Shown: positions 21,663 to 33,940, counted from the stretch's first letter. The stretch: DNA of 64,000 nucleotides from Cranoglanis bouderius (GCA_023630585.1 CM042540.1:12537074-12601073); one strand, 5' to 3'. Program-made: numbers and translations. The notes: generated by a model not told the origin, from the sequence alone.

Positions 21663-23920
21663 TATGTTAGGTGTATACAATACTGTGCGAAAGTCACCCT
21701 ATTTTCTTTTGTTATACATGTTTCTTTTTATGATTTCCTGATTACTGAGTCAGTACAAAGCATTTATGTAACGTTGTATGCATCTCAGTACACACAAAAC
21801 TTTCGCTCTTACTCTCTTTATGTCTCTCGCACACTTCTCAGTAGCAATGAGGAGACTCTTCCTAATCTGACCTGTCGATTCTCAGGAAGGATGGGGTGTC
21901 AGGCAAAAGAACACCCCAGTATTAATACACACCGGAGGTTACTTTGCCACCTCTGTGTGACCTGCGGCTGACGGAATGCTCTTTAATACCCAATCGACAC
22001 TATTGATGTCCCTCAGGACACAGGGCCTGCAGAGCCCCAGAGCCACCCCGCTGTGTACGCTTTATTGATCCTGAGCCCTGAGCGCCGGGCCCTGCTGACA
22101 TGCACAGCATTGCTGCCTCATAATGGACTGATTACGAGGCAGATTACAACACAATGACGAGATAGCACAGCCTGGAGGGCTTTGTACTTCCTCACTGTCT
22201 CACCAGGCATAGGTGGGGAGAAGAAGACATCAAGTTGCATTTAAACGGTTAAGAGTTAGAAAAGAACCAAATTGTCAAAAAATTTGAAAACAATTCAATG
22301 TTAGACATAGTGTAGGGAATACAAAGCTGATTATTTATTAACCAATTCAAACCTGTATTAGGACAAATTTTAAATTGATTAACTAGTCCACTGGGCAAGT
22401 GGAAGCTCCATTGTGCTATCCAGTCTCATTGTTTGGTTGACCAGAAACCTATGTATAGAGATTTAAAAAGTTGTAGCCAACATACTGTAACAAAATATGG
22501 TGAGGTACTGTGTTAGTTAATTGCATTAATACAGACTAAATGAAATGAACTGAACGTAGCCACAGTCCTCTTCCTCTTCTAACAAAGTTTCTAATATAGT
22601 GCATCATGTTTGTGACCTTGATGAAAGTCAGCAAGTCTATGAGCCGTGGTGTTTCCTTCTCGCATTACATATAAAACATATTCTTCTTCTAAGTCTGATT
22701 TAACGTCTTTATTTTCTCATGATGTGTTTACCTGTAAGGGAACTGCATGCTGTGCTGGTAGGAGAGCTTTGCACTGCACTTTATTTTGGTTGGCATGTTT
22801 CAGATTTTCAAAAGATTGATTATCTGTCATTCATTCAAGCTGATATACATCTTTACGTGTCGTAAAAATGGTTCCACTATAAACCAGGTCGTGCCTCAGT
22901 CAATGTGTGTGGTCCAGCAGAAGGTGGAATTCAGTATGAGTAGTGCGTGCAAGGTGCACCCCACCACTGTGAAGCTCATGGAGTTTAAACCTACACACCA
23001 AATGAAAGCCTTTTGTTTGTGAAAGTCAATAGGTACTAGGGTTTTTCTTTTTCTGCTTATTTAACCTACTTATTTGGCAGGTAACTGAGAATAAAAAAAA
23101 AAAAAAAAAAACACGAATATCCTGGACATGAAATCTGCTTGTCCCAAGAGCCCAGGCTACTGATTTATCCACCCCTGTATGGCCTTGAAACTTTTGTGTA
23201 AGTTGCAGACAGACTATAGGGACCCAATCAGAGCCAAACAATAGAGGCCAAAGTTTCAAGTAAACAAAGTAAACTATTGTCCTATACATTTATAAGCAAG
23301 AAAATGGGACTATCTGAAATCTGTCTGAAAAAGAAAATATGTACCATACATACTGTATGTTCACATTCAATAGTTAAATTACTGTTACATCTTTCCAGAA
23401 TCTCAGTTTCTTTACTACCACCTGGATAGAAATGCTTGAGAAAATTTATTTTGTAGACTACCTGGTCACTGTTTAACCCCTATGATGTTCCAGGTGATTT
23501 CACTGGTGTAATCAACAAAAACAGCTGCAGTGTTGGTGTGGGGTGTGGAGTGTAGAGTGGGTTACGACTGGACTGGAATCTGTGTTGATCTCTCTTTCAC
23601 ATCACGTATCCTGCCCTCAAAAGTACAAAGAGAAATATATTAAATGTACTTAGTGCTGAGGACATAGTGGAAATAATTGGACAGTACAAGTTTTCAGTCA
23701 CGCAGGTCTTTCTGTAGGGACTTACAGCCCTTTCTTATAGAGTATTTGTTCAATTTCAAGCCCCAACACACCTGACTGCTCTTAACACCTAATGAGCCAT
23801 GAGTCTGATGATTTCCTGATTTGCAGCCCTTGTATCTGAAACACTAGCTGCGTCTCAAATCTTAAAAGTATGTGTTATATATGCGGTGGCTTGGAAAAAC
23901 CGTTCTTGACATTTTCTACT
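21663..23920. promoter_or_regulatory. Unique sequence; candidate conserved element near 22000-22210
   Basis: No recognised repeat apart from A19 at 23092-23110. 22000-22210 is balanced and repeat-free (CTCATAATGGACTGATTACG, GGCAGATTACAACACAATGA) and looks like a conserved non-coding element. Short frames at 21774, 22786 and 23026 have no recognised domain. Confidence 0.3.
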
Positions 23921-24151
23921 ATACAGTGGGGGAAAAAGTTATTTGATCCCCTGCTGATTTTGTACCTTTGCCCACTGACAAAGAAATGATCAGTCTATAA
24001 TTTTAATGGTAGGTGTATTTTAACGGTGAGAGACAGAATAACAACAAAAAAATCCAGAAAAACGCATTTCAAAAAAGTTATAAATTGATTTGCATTTTAA
24101 TGAGGGAAATAAGTATTTGACCCCCTATCAATCAGCAAGATTTCTGGCTCC

Positions 24152-24248
24152 CAGGTGTCTTTTACACAGGTAATGAGCTGAGATTAGGAGTGCTCTCTTA
24201 AAGGGAGTGCTCCTAATCTCAGTTTGTTACCTGTAAAAAAGACACCTG
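24152..24248. repeat. Internal 97-bp hairpin in the Tc1 leader, copy A
   Basis: Arms beginning CAGGTGTCTTTTACACAGG and ending GTAAAAAAGACACCTG pair around a centre near CTCTTAAAGGGAG with almost no loop. The same structure is at 53238-53333. It lies upstream of the transposase start codon at 24291. Confidence 0.88.
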
Positions 24249-24290
24249 TCCACAGAAGCAATCAATCAATCAGATTCCAAACTCTCCACC

Positions 24291-25105
24291 ATGGCCAAGA
24301 CCAAAGAGCTGTCCAAGGATGGCAAGGACAAGACTGTAGACCTACACAAGGCTGGAATGGGCTACAAGACCATCGCCAAGCAGCTTGGTGAGAAGGTGAC
24401 AACAGTTGGTGCGATTATTCGCAAATGGAAGAAACTGTCAGTCTCCCTCGGTCTGGGGCTCCATGCAAGATCTCACCTCGTGGAGTTTCAATGATCATGA
24501 GAACGGTGAGGAATCAGCCCAGAACTACACGGGAGGATCTTGTTAATGATCTCAAGGCAGCTGGGACTATAGTCACCAAGAAAACAATTGGTAACACACT
24601 ACGCCGTGAAGGACTGAAATCCTGCAGCGCCCGCAAGGTCCCCCTGCTCAAGAAAGCACATGTACAGGCCCGTCTGAAGTTTGCCTGAGTGATTCAGAGG
24701 AGAACTGGGTGAAAGTGTTGTGGTCAGGTGTGGTCAGATCTCTTTGGCATCAACTCAACTCGCCGTGTTTGGAGGAGGAGGAATGCTGCCTATGACCCCA
24801 AGTCATAACACCATCCCCACCGTCAAATATGGAGGTAGGAGCATTATGCTTTGGGAGTGTTTCTCTGCTAAGGGGACAGGACAACTGCACTGCATCAAAA
24901 GAACGATGGACGGGGCCATGTACCGTCAAATCTTGGGTGAGAACCTCCTTGCCTCAGCCAGGGCATTGAAAATGACCTTAATGACTTGGAGAGGATCTGC
25001 AAAGAGGAGTGGGACAAAATCCCTCCTGAGATGTGTGCAAACCTACAGGAAACATCTGACCTCTGTGATTGCCAACAAGGGTTTTGCCACCAAAAACTTC
25101 GACTA
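24291..25105 (+). pseudogene. Tc1 transposase pseudogene, copy A
   Basis: The start codon follows CTCTCCACC. The N-terminal helix-turn-helix is readable (KELSKD, then HKAGMGYKTIAKQLG). After IIRKWKK the frame shifts into a second piece beginning near 24425 (RSGAPCKISPRGVSMI, RNQPRTTREDLVNDL). That piece ends at a premature stop after LKFA. The next part (GINSTRRVWRRR, then GRSIMLWECFSAKG) lies in further shifted frames. The sequence then jumps from ARALK to DL-ERICK-type sequence, so the block that normally carries the second and third catalytic DDE residues is missing. The first catalytic Asp segment (LWSDE) is also altered. Not functional. Confidence 0.92.
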
Positions 25106-25316
25106 AGTCGAAGGGGTCAAATACTTATTTCCCTCATTAAAATGCAAATAAATTTATATCTTTTTTGAAATGCGTTTTTCTGGATTTTTTTGTTGTTATT
25201 CTGTCTCTCACTGTTAAAATACACCTACCATTAAAATTATAGACTGATCATTTCTTTGTCAGTGGGCAAATGTACAAAATCAGCAGGGGATCAAATACTT
25301 TTTTCCACCCACTGTA

Positions 25317-25738
25317 TATAGTTATGACTTTCCTGAACTTAAATATGTCTCCATTTTGCATGTACTGTATCAACCACAAGTAATACATAGAAAAAAAGGT
25401 TTATAAATGAGGGCTTTCAAACACTGTTTTATGATAAACAATATCCCTTCCCTTTGGTTTTGTGATGCATGATGGGACAGGGTAGTGCACCATTGCACCA
25501 TGCTTAATTTATTTGGCACATATAATACATTATTAGTATTTTATTAGGTTTGGACACGCTTATGTACAGTTACGTAAACTCAAAAATGGTCTAAATTGGC
25601 ACATATTGTAAGTATGTACCTAGTGCTGACTGTGTGGGTTGTTGTGCACACCAGCATTTGTGAAGAAAGAATCCATGTTTCATTTTAGATTTCCTGTCAA
25701 CAGAGAAGCACAAATAATGTAAAACTTTACTGGAATTA
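25317..25738. other. No gene seen
   Basis: AT-rich spacer between two mobile elements. Confidence 0.5.
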
Positions 25739-25740
25739 TT

Positions 25741-25978
25741 GGTACCACTTTATGTGGATAATCCACAGTAGACCATTTATAGACTGTCAACAACCAGCCT
25801 TTGAACATATTCTAATTAATATGTGGATACTTTATGGTTGTTGGTGTTCGATACATAATATATACAAACTCTATACACTTGCAGTTTATTTGAATAATTA
25901 AGCTGATAGACTGGTTCATGAGGGTATATAGATAGTTTGTAGAGTGTCTCCATAGGACTATCCAAATAAAGCATTACC
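25741..25978. mobile_element. Short TIR element (MITE), 238 bp
   Basis: The left end GGTACCACTTTATGTGGATA is the imperfect inverted repeat of the right end TATCCAAATAAAGCATTACC. The interior is AT-rich and non-coding. I recognise these ends from an abundant fish repeat but cannot place the superfamily. No clear target duplication is seen. Confidence 0.7.
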
Positions 25979-25984
25979 AAACTT

Positions 25985-27208
25985 TCTAACACGTACATAT
26001 CCATCAATATCTTCACTTGATCCCCATCAATCAGACTGGCTTAGTTCGAGGTTCAGTGACTGTGTAAAGTCACTAGGCTGAAGTTGCGGGCATGCTGAAG
26101 TGTACAGTGGCCGGGTGATTGATGGACCGTGCTGATGCTGTGGTGCACCCCACTGACACTGGCATATGGAGCCTGCATGTCCAAGCAGCTGTGCTCCCAC
26201 AGTGCCATAGAGAGGGCACAGGGGCCATTGGGGAGGGGGAGAGGGGACCAACACCCACCTACCACTGCTGCAGAAACTACCATCTCCCAGGTCTTTTGTT
26301 CAGGAGAACCATTAAGATCCATGTCTTGGTATCATAGACCAGATTGTTTACTGTGATTATTACTGTGGTATCATTATAACAAAACTCCAAAGGTGAAAAG
26401 TTTTGAGTTTGAGTAGATAGTGCCTGTCTGGCTGTCTTGCTTGCTTTATTGGCTAAAAACTTCCTCAAGCTTGAATTTGTATTCAATCTATGAGCAAACA
26501 ATGGAAACAATGGAAGTATGTCACTGCTGTGATCACTTTAACTGTCACTGAGAGCCAGCACTGACAAAAAGAAACTAAAGTCCCAGCAACTTTTGAGGTT
26601 AAATAAACTTCGTTCTTGGCATTTTTTCACGATCTGTAAGCAAGAAAGTTTCTAGCTATATGAGGTATAGGCTATAAGCAGTTGCTTAGGGCAACACATT
26701 ATTTAGATTGAACACACAATGTAATCTAAATGGATACAGATACAAATAGCAGGTTCACTATTTGTTTGTAAACTTGGCAGAAAGGTTCACAGGGCATCAG
26801 GTTGAGGCTAGAGGTGTGCATCACTTCCATGTAGGCAGAAACAGTCATAGGTGAAGCCCACGGGACAAAGACAATGTTCATTAACATGAGCGTGTGGCAC
26901 TGCATGATGCATTTACAACATCTTTAGTAACTGTCTGGTCAGGGTCACAATGCCTTAAATTGGATTACTAGTTTGCTTATATTTTGGGAAATAGAACCAG
27001 TTGTAATTAGAAATTACAAAATGTCACGGGCATGTATAAACAAAAATAATAACTCTGAGCAGGATTACAAACAACAGTCCCACACGCATTTCTAGTTGAG
27101 ACCAATAATGACCTGTGAAGAAGCTGAGGTTGAGGAACTGTTAGAGCCAGAATTCACAGACAGTGTTGCTATTTAATGTGTTTGTATTTACTTAAAAAAA
27201 GTTTGTAT

Positions 27209-27240
<32 letters not shown>

Positions 27241-28325
27241 GCTTACCAGTTTAGTCCATGCCTACTTCTGGTTTAAATCTTATTAATATATTAATATTTT
27301 TGTTGAGAAGGGACATGGTTGTTACTGTGTTCAGGCTTTTGCAGGCCCAACTGAAACCTGAGAGGTATGTCTGAGGTGGTGGCCATCTCTGTAAGACACA
27401 TTTCATGGCTGACAACTTTGACAGGAAATTAGCAAGATTGCTTGAATCAGTTAAAGAACTCAACATGATCTTGCAATTGCAAATTCCCAACTATTCACAC
27501 AAAAGCCAAGTCTAATGAAAAGTTACCAATGGCCTGCTCAGATACCACATGACCCTTGCTGGTCAAGGTGCATCTCCGTAGCTCATAGCAGCCCAGTTTC
27601 TATTCAACACCCCCACTGCTCCGGCATTTACACCACGCTATTAAAATACTTGTCAGCTCATTCAAAGATAGCAAACCTTAGCAAACAAAAAGCTACCGAA
27701 TCTGGCTCGCACACACAAAAAACAAGTGCATGATGGGAGCAGCCAAGCTCCTGGAATCTGTATGCATTCCAGTAAATAAACGGATGAATTTAAAGCTCTT
27801 TTTAACAGAGGTGCAGTGTGGACCAAGGACACGGCTGTGAAAGGATATCCGCCGTACCGTAATGCACTGAAAGCAGAATGACCTTGAACAATGGTCAATC
27901 CTACACCATGCCCTCATATTGTTTTATGATGAGGAGGAAAAACATCTTTGGTCAAGGTTTTGCAAAAGAGAACACACAGATTCACTTAATGCAAAGAATG
28001 ATGTGGTGTAGACGTCAGTTCACACACAAACCCACACACAGCTACAGTGTAATGATGTATGTCCTCAGTGTTTGAAGATGTGCTGCTCGAGTTTTCGAAG
28101 AGTTCAAAGGATATATTCTCTTATTTATGCATCTGTGTTTATTTATTAATTTATTTTCTATATTTACAGCCAGATTTCATCTATATGATCCATATCTCCC
28201 ATCAGACGAACGCTGTAGCAGCAACTTCCTAAATTGGCTGACTTTATGTTTTTAATTTAGTGTATGCTGTTAAAAGGACTGGGTGCAAAGAAAGCGAAAG
28301 ACACACAAAAAAAAGTGATTTGTGG
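25985..28325. other. No gene seen
   Basis: 26050-26330 is GC-rich, with several overlapping short frames on both strands (60-89 codons) and no recognised domain. A25 lies at 27216-27240. 27500-28080 is mixed unique sequence. Nothing supports an exon. Confidence 0.45.
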
Positions 28326-28329
28326 TGGT

Positions 28330-28500
28330 TAGTTCAAGCGCAGCTCCACGAGGTTAAAAGTTAAAGTAATTCATTACGGCAGATAGCGGCGTGATATTCT
28401 TCATCCTGACGCTCGGCACGGGCCGCACAATCTCAGCTATCAGCCAGGAATCCCGATGAGGAGATAATGGCAGAATTGATGGTCATATTTTACAGTGGGT
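28330..28500. promoter_or_regulatory. Candidate conserved non-coding element
   Basis: Repeat-free block with GTAATTCATTACGGCAG, GATAGCGGCGTGATATTC and GATGAGGAGATAATGGCAG. Its balanced GC contrasts with the AT-rich surroundings. There is no frame. Regulatory reading by composition only. Confidence 0.33.
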
Positions 28501-28661
28501 CATGGCGGAGCAGAGTGTAGAACATTGTAATTACAAGTTTGGTAGAAGGGAGAGGCGTTGGAGAGGGGTGGAGGGGAAGATGAGGGCTCTTTGTCTGGCC
28601 TGAGATGTGCAGCCAGGCTTAATTGAATGGTAACCTCTGAAAGTGTTGTGCTAACACAGCT

Positions 28662-28666
<5 letters not shown>

Positions 28667-28736
<70 letters not shown>

Positions 28737-28812
28737 AAGTGCTGAGTGTGGCACACTCACTCATCACTCCTGTCTGCTGCTGCCTCTATGTGTTTGATAT
28801 AGCATGGGCTCC

Positions 28813-28853
<41 letters not shown>
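28667..28853. repeat. GA tract and CT tract 80 bp apart
   Basis: (AG)33 at 28667-28733 is followed by (CT)n at 28815-28853. The two are complementary and could pair as an inverted repeat. Frames crossing them are artefacts. Confidence 0.92.
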
Positions 28854-28855
<2 letters not shown>

Positions 28856-28856
<1 letters not shown>

Positions 28857-29162
28857 CTCGCATACACATTTCTTTTAACAAATTATTTTCTTCATCATTA
28901 AAATGGTCATTAACATGCTATCTTGACATTTTGAAGTAGTTAAATGAAATCATTGAATTCTGCAGTATTTTGTTACCCACCTATTTAAAAAGGCAGTTCC
29001 CTGAAAATGAATGTGAAAATTATGCACTCCTTTATCTCTTGTTTTAACCACCGATTTCACATTTAAGTGTTATTTCATCATTATGATTAATTTTACTGTG
29101 GTTTAATGAAGGGCATTGGTTAAGCACTTGAATTTTCACTCATAACCTTAATCATGGTATGT
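28856..29162. other. No feature seen
   Basis: AT-rich spacer with no credible frame. Confidence 0.5.
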
Positions 29163-29172
29163 GACCATGATT

Positions 29173-29518
29173 CATCCATCCATCCATCCATTTTCTGTAC
29201 CACTTATCCTACACAGAGTTGTGGGGAGCCTGGAGCCTATCCCAGGGGACTTGGGGCACAAGGCAAGGGACACCCTGGACGGTGTGCCAACCCATCACAG
29301 GGCACAACTGCACATACTCACAGACTACGGACAATTTGGAAATGCCAGTCAGCCTACAATGCATGTCCTTGGACTGGGGGAGAAAACTGGAGTACCCAGA
29401 GGAATCCCCCTAAAGCACTGGGAGAACATGCAAACTCCGTGCACACAGGGCGTAGGCGAGATTCGAATCCCTAACCCTTGGTGTGCGAGGCAAATGTACT
29501 AAACCCTACACCACCATG
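29173..29518 (-). mobile_element. tRNA-headed SINE (family 1) with intact target duplication
   Basis: Near full-length minus-strand copy, with a tRNA-like head ending near 29515, CCCAGTCCAAGGACATG body, GGATAAGTGGTACAGAAAA and a GGAT tail. The 10-bp direct repeat GACCATGATT at 29163-29172 and 29519-29528 is the target duplication, proving retroposition into this site. Frames of up to 113 codons are SINE translations. Confidence 0.92.
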
Positions 29519-29684
29519 ACCATGATTTAATAATAAATACATATTTTTTTTTATATGAAATAAAACAAACAAACAAACAAACAGACAAAAAACAAACCAC
29601 TACAGTCCACCAACTGGATATTGGAGAAGGATATTTTGCAATATTTGGCAAAATATTTCAGGGAGATACATTCAGAGTGTTTGC

Positions 29685-29772
29685 TGTCACACACTCAGTG
29701 TTCCCTGGATAGGCTCTGGAGCCATCGCAACCCTGACCAGGATAAAGCGGTTACTGAAAGTGAATGAGTGAG
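29685..29772 (+). mobile_element. SINE family 2, 3' tail only
   Basis: Holds only the 3' portion: CACTCAGTGTTCCCTGGATA, GGCTCTGGAGCC, CCCTGACCAGGATAAAGCGG and a GAAAGTGAATGAGTGAGTG tail. Such 5' truncation is usual for LINE-mobilised copies. Confidence 0.8.
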
Positions 29773-29774
29773 TG

Positions 29775-30735
29775 CTGGGATCAAACGATATCAAGCATTC
29801 AAGGTTTAATCTCATGGCTGCGAGTGCACACACAGAATTCAAGGCTGGGACCACATATACACCACATAGTGTGCCTAAATAATAGTGACACTGACAATAA
29901 CAATGTTGTACTAGTATACTCTTTAGTACTGTATGGCAGTATGCAGTTTGAGATATGGCTCAAACATTTGTGACACTGAGGATATAATTATCTGCTTGCA
30001 GTTCTTCAGTATTACAGAAGCATTATGAGAAAAAAAAAAATCAATATGACTGTCACAGTTACTGAATGCCAGCAAAACCTCTCAGTTGAACTACTGTAAT
30101 CTCACAGTGCTCTGTTATGCTGGCTCACATCTATCTGCATTGAAGATGGCTCTGCACATCTACGTGGCCTATAGACACAAACCAACTAAGCCAACTAGCT
30201 AAAAGCAAGTAGATGCCCAAGATGACTCATTTCTGCCAGGTGTAACCAAGTTTGAAATACAAAAATACAGAGAAAGTGGCTATTATGAGTTTAACAACTG
30301 GGTAACAAATTGAATTCCACAACAAGGATAAATCAGCTGACTATATCATTCACTAGCTTCCCACCAAATTAGAGAAAAAAATAAACGCTTTCCCTTGTTC
30401 AACAAGAGAAAAGCTAAAACTCCATCGGCCCTGAAGGATTTTTCATTTTATAACATAATATCCTTTTATAGTATAGTGTTTTTCTCACTCCCGTTTTTTT
30501 ACTCTCTCGCATGCTCTCTCCTGGTTGACTGCTGTCTCATGCCAGTCACTATATTGTGGGACTTCTTTCATACATAAACTTTGGGCATGGCGATGTTTGA
30601 CGTATCTGAGCCAGCATAGAATGTATACATACTGTACAAGTTTCCCACCAAATGCAGCTCAGTAACCGTGTAGGTCTCCAGCAGGTGATTTGAACACTGC
30701 AGGCCTCCCTCTCTGCTGCCATCTCAACAAGACCT
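29775..30735. other. No gene seen
   Basis: Unique AT-rich sequence. The frames of 60-69 codons have no recognised domain. Confidence 0.5.
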
Positions 30736-30737
30736 GA

Positions 30738-31205
30738 TGATTACCAAGTCATACAAATATGCACCAAACAATTCATTTGAAAACATATAAATAGTTCAAA
30801 CTCTTTAGAAATGGGGTTGTAACCATTTCCAGCCTGATGAACACCAACAACTCTTTTTCTGAGGTCCTCAAAATCTCCTTTGTTCATGCCATGATACACT
30901 TCCACAAACATGTTGTGAAGATCAGACTCTGAGAGATCCCTGTTCGTTAAATAAAACAGGGTGCTCACTGACACCTGATTGTCATCCCACTGATTGAAAA
31001 CACCTGAGTCTAATTTCACCCTCAAATTAACTGCTAATCCTAGAGGTTCACATGCTTTTGCCACTCATAGATATGTAATATTGGATCATTTTCCTCAATA
31101 AATAAATGACCAAGTATAACATTTTTTTGTCTCACTTGTTTAATTGGGTTCTCTTTGTCTACTTTTAGGACTTCTAAAGGGTTCACAAACTTTCAAGCAC
31201 CACTG
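30738..31205 (-). mobile_element. 5' end of a Tc1 transposon, truncated
   Basis: On the minus strand, the terminus CAGTGGTGCTTGAAAGTTTG at 31205 (TA at 31206-31207) is followed by the leader and the N-terminal transposase region. The element breaks off near 30738, and the other end and catalytic domain are absent. It belongs to a different Tc1 family from the copies at 23924 and 53010. Confidence 0.82.
30741..30890 (-). pseudogene. Tc1 transposase N-terminal fragment
   Basis: Near the end of a 107-codon minus frame the N-terminal part is readable, from the initiator Met (about 30888) through EDLRKRVVGVHQAGNGY and ISKEFELF, the DNA-binding helix-turn-helix of Tc1 transposases. It diverges into unrelated sequence after that. 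The upstream codons of the frame are leader read-through. Confidence 0.75.
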
Positions 31206-31207
31206 TA

Positions 31208-32258
31208 GATGTCAAAGAGACCCAGGTTTTGGTAGGGCCAATACCAATAAGTCATGCCCTGTGCCCTCTGTGTCCTAACCTTCCCTTGCATTGTTTTTTT
31301 TTTTTTTTAAATTTCCTTCAGTCTTTTCATTTCTCCACTCGCTCTGATTTGTCACCCTCATCCAAGCTGAATGGATTGCTCTGTCATCATAGCCCCTTCT
31401 TTTGGAGTCTTTCTTTCTCTCGTTCATTTTCTTTTCTCCTGTCTCCTTTTTTGTCCTGTAATCTTTTTTCCCTTTTCTCCTGGACAGTTTCTTTTCCAAT
31501 GTTCAGAGGCTAATAGTGGCTAGGAGAGCCTGCAGTTATAGGTGCAGGGACAATTTTGTCCTCTATAGGACGTGCTTTGTGTGTGTGTGTGGGTGTGGGT
31601 GGGTGTGTGCATGTGCATGCCGTCCCAGCAAATGCCAAACCCTCCTCCTCTGAATGATGAGGCAATTTCATTTCATCTCCTGATTCTTGTATTTCTTTAA
31701 TGAAAATCACAATTACCTCAATACCCAGAAAAGCCTTTAGAACTGCTGAAGGTAATGATTTTTTCTTTCTTTCTTATTTTTTGTCTGTGTTTGGGAAGAC
31801 CTGGAGCTACAGGTCGCTATGGTGTTGACTATGTCCCTGTTTTGACCAGTGGAGGTGTTGTATATCCTCGTCATTTTGAAACATATTCACATCCTGACTG
31901 AATGCTGCATGTGGTCTCTGTGTCTCTGTGTGTGTTTTCAGTGAATTCTGTGCATATTTATGCATGCTCGGTGCTCATCCTTCTCACTGTGTGCCTGTAT
32001 GTGTGTGTGAACAGATAAGTTCCATCTCCTGGGACTGTTTTGATGTCTGTCTATAGTGACAGTGGTCCATGATGCTGGTGATTGGCAGTCGGATGGAATA
32101 GCTCCCTGCCATGTTTTGGGTTGACGTGTGTATCTGTCCAATAGTCACCTGTCCAGAGAATGATTAAAGCTGTCCTTCTGGTAAGTTGGACAGACACCAG
32201 GAGTAGCTGGAGTGTTATACCACATACAGGAGAATGAAGAATGAAAAATCAGTGCAGT
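31208..32258. other. No gene; pyrimidine-rich and GT-rich stretches
   Basis: 31280-31500 is strongly pyrimidine-rich on the plus strand. A degenerate GT tract lies at 31577-31612. The 94-codon frame at 31229-31513 is a translation of the pyrimidine run. Confidence 0.5.
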
Positions 32259-32261
32259 ATA

Positions 32262-32560
32262 TTCCTCCATCCATTAATTTTCCATACTGCTTATCCTACA
32301 CAGGGTCGCGGGGGAGCCTGGAGCCTATCCCAGGGAACTCAGGGCACAATGCAGGGGACACCCTGGATGGGGTGCCAACCTATTGCAGGGCACAATCACA
32401 CACCCAGTCACACACTACGAACAATTTGGAAATGCCGATCAGCCTGCAAAGCATGTCTTTGGAAACCGGAGTACCCGGAGGAAAGCCTCGAAGCACAGGG
32501 AGAACATGAGAGACAGGATTTGAACCCTTAACCCAAGAGGTGCGAGGGAAACATGCCCCC
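32262..32560 (-). mobile_element. tRNA-headed SINE (family 1), decayed
   Basis: Minus-strand copy with tail at 32262-32285, GGATAAGCAGTATGG and the CCAAAGACATG region near 32455. A deletion removes the usual CTCCCCCAGT segment, and another shortens the head-proximal part. The head side ends in a C run at 32556-32565. Confidence 0.8.
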
Positions 32561-32569
32561 CCCCCATGC

Positions 32570-33660
32570 GCACAATATGTAACTTGCAAAAACGTTTGTT
32601 ACATATGCTTGTCCATGGTAATAAGATATATGAACATAAGCGAACAGAAGGTGTCCTCAGGTGTGTTTTACAGGAGAGCCCAAAGATAAGTCTCTTTTCT
32701 TCCCCCTGGTCATATCACCTTCGCAGCCATGTTATACATATCAACACATTCAACTTGAGTGGAGGTTTGGAAAGATGTGCTGGCATCTGGATGGCACTTG
32801 TCTCTGAGTAAGCAGCTTTTAACTCTCTTGGATCTATATAATAGGATGCAACTGTTTATATCTATGTTGGGAAAAATGGAGTTTAGAATTTTCATTCAAA
32901 TATTGCTCTGCGCTATCACTTAAGCTACAGTACATTGTAATGTCTCTAAGGTCTCTATAACAAAAAATAAACAAGTCACTTGTTCATAGCAGTGGTAAGA
33001 CTTAAAGCAAAAAAAAACAAAAAAAAAACAAACATATTTATTCCTATGGACTTTAGAGAAGCCTCTTACTAAGTCTGATGAATCACTCATGTTGCTGAAA
33101 TGCATGGTGATGGGACTGTGTGAAGAGTGCTTTAGACCCATACACAGCTGTGATGATGCGTCAGCCCCGGATGACCTTCCGCTTTCTCATTTCAGTGACC
33201 AGTGAAGAATCTGCTCCTCTACACTCTATTCTCCTCCATCCTCGTTCACTATAACATCCCCTCTCCACCTCTCCATGACCTCTGACACTCCAGCATGCAG
33301 TACAGGTGTGTGGTCCACTGAAAAGCACAGGATATTATAGAAGCAAGAGACGATGCCTCTTCTGTTCCCAAAATGAAGCTCTTTCTGAAGGGAGCAAAGG
33401 TCACTCAGTCATCTTCCTCTCAGTCAGTTTCTCTCTGAGCAGTCACTCATTTCTCCACATGCACACGCACTTCACTACACCACACTACACTCCATTATAC
33501 TACTACACTATCAGTGGTGCTGTTTTGTTAGTGTAGCATGGTACTGAATGGTGAGGTGTTGGGTTGATGGAGGTTAAGCATGTAAATATGTCTGTGCTTT
33601 ATAAATCTGCTGCATTCCCCCTCCTCCTCTTCTCTGACAGCCATGACAATAGGCAGGCAG
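32570..33660. other. No gene seen
   Basis: Unique sequence with A-rich runs at 33008-33030. Short frames (61-81 codons) have no recognised domain. Confidence 0.5.
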
Positions 33661-33662
33661 GC

Positions 33663-33665
<3 letters not shown>

Positions 33666-33710
<45 letters not shown>
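33666..33710. repeat. GT microsatellite
   Basis: (GT)n tract preceded by GGCAGGCAGGCAGG. Confidence 0.95.
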
Positions 33711-33714
<4 letters not shown>

Positions 33715-33940
33715 TTTTGAGACAGGATGTCAGCTTGTGCTTTAATAGCTTTTTAAACGGAGACAGCTAGGTGTCAAACATGGCGCTGTTTAATTAATTT
33801 TGTTTGTCCTGCCAGGCTTTTGATAGTCATGAGCTGCCCTGTTGGCAGAATAGACAGGAAGGGGTGGAGCTTATGCATCCTGGGAGTGTCATGTCTGGCC
33901 CAGGTACAACCTTGGTGATGTAATGGGTATATGGCAGCAA

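Larger units (their letters stand above)
23924..25314 (+). mobile_element. Tc1-like transposon with 200-bp TIRs, copy A (1391 bp)
   Basis: Bounded by TA dinucleotides, with terminal inverted repeats at 23924-24124 and 25113-25314 (CAGTGGGGGAAAAAG... and its mirror ...CCCACTG). The roughly 200-bp TIR is the IR/DR style of fish Tc1 elements. Between the left TIR and the coding remains is a second hairpin at 24152-24248. The interior holds a broken transposase (24291-25105). Its sister copy is at 53010-54394. This is one of the widespread vertebrate Tc1 families; I do not assign a subfamily name. Confidence 0.93.

Noticed and set aside
24291..25105. Functional Tc1 transposase assembled from the three reading pieces
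   Set aside because: The catalytic-core segment is deleted and several frames shift, so no intact protein can be made from this copy or from 53376-54187.
26053..26337. GC-rich patch with five overlapping frames on both strands
   Set aside because: Openness in many frames reflects GC content; no protein family recognised, so not called an exon.
30741..31064. 107-codon minus frame as a host gene
   Set aside because: Its C-terminal part is the N-terminus of a Tc1 transposase and the rest is untranslated leader of the same element.
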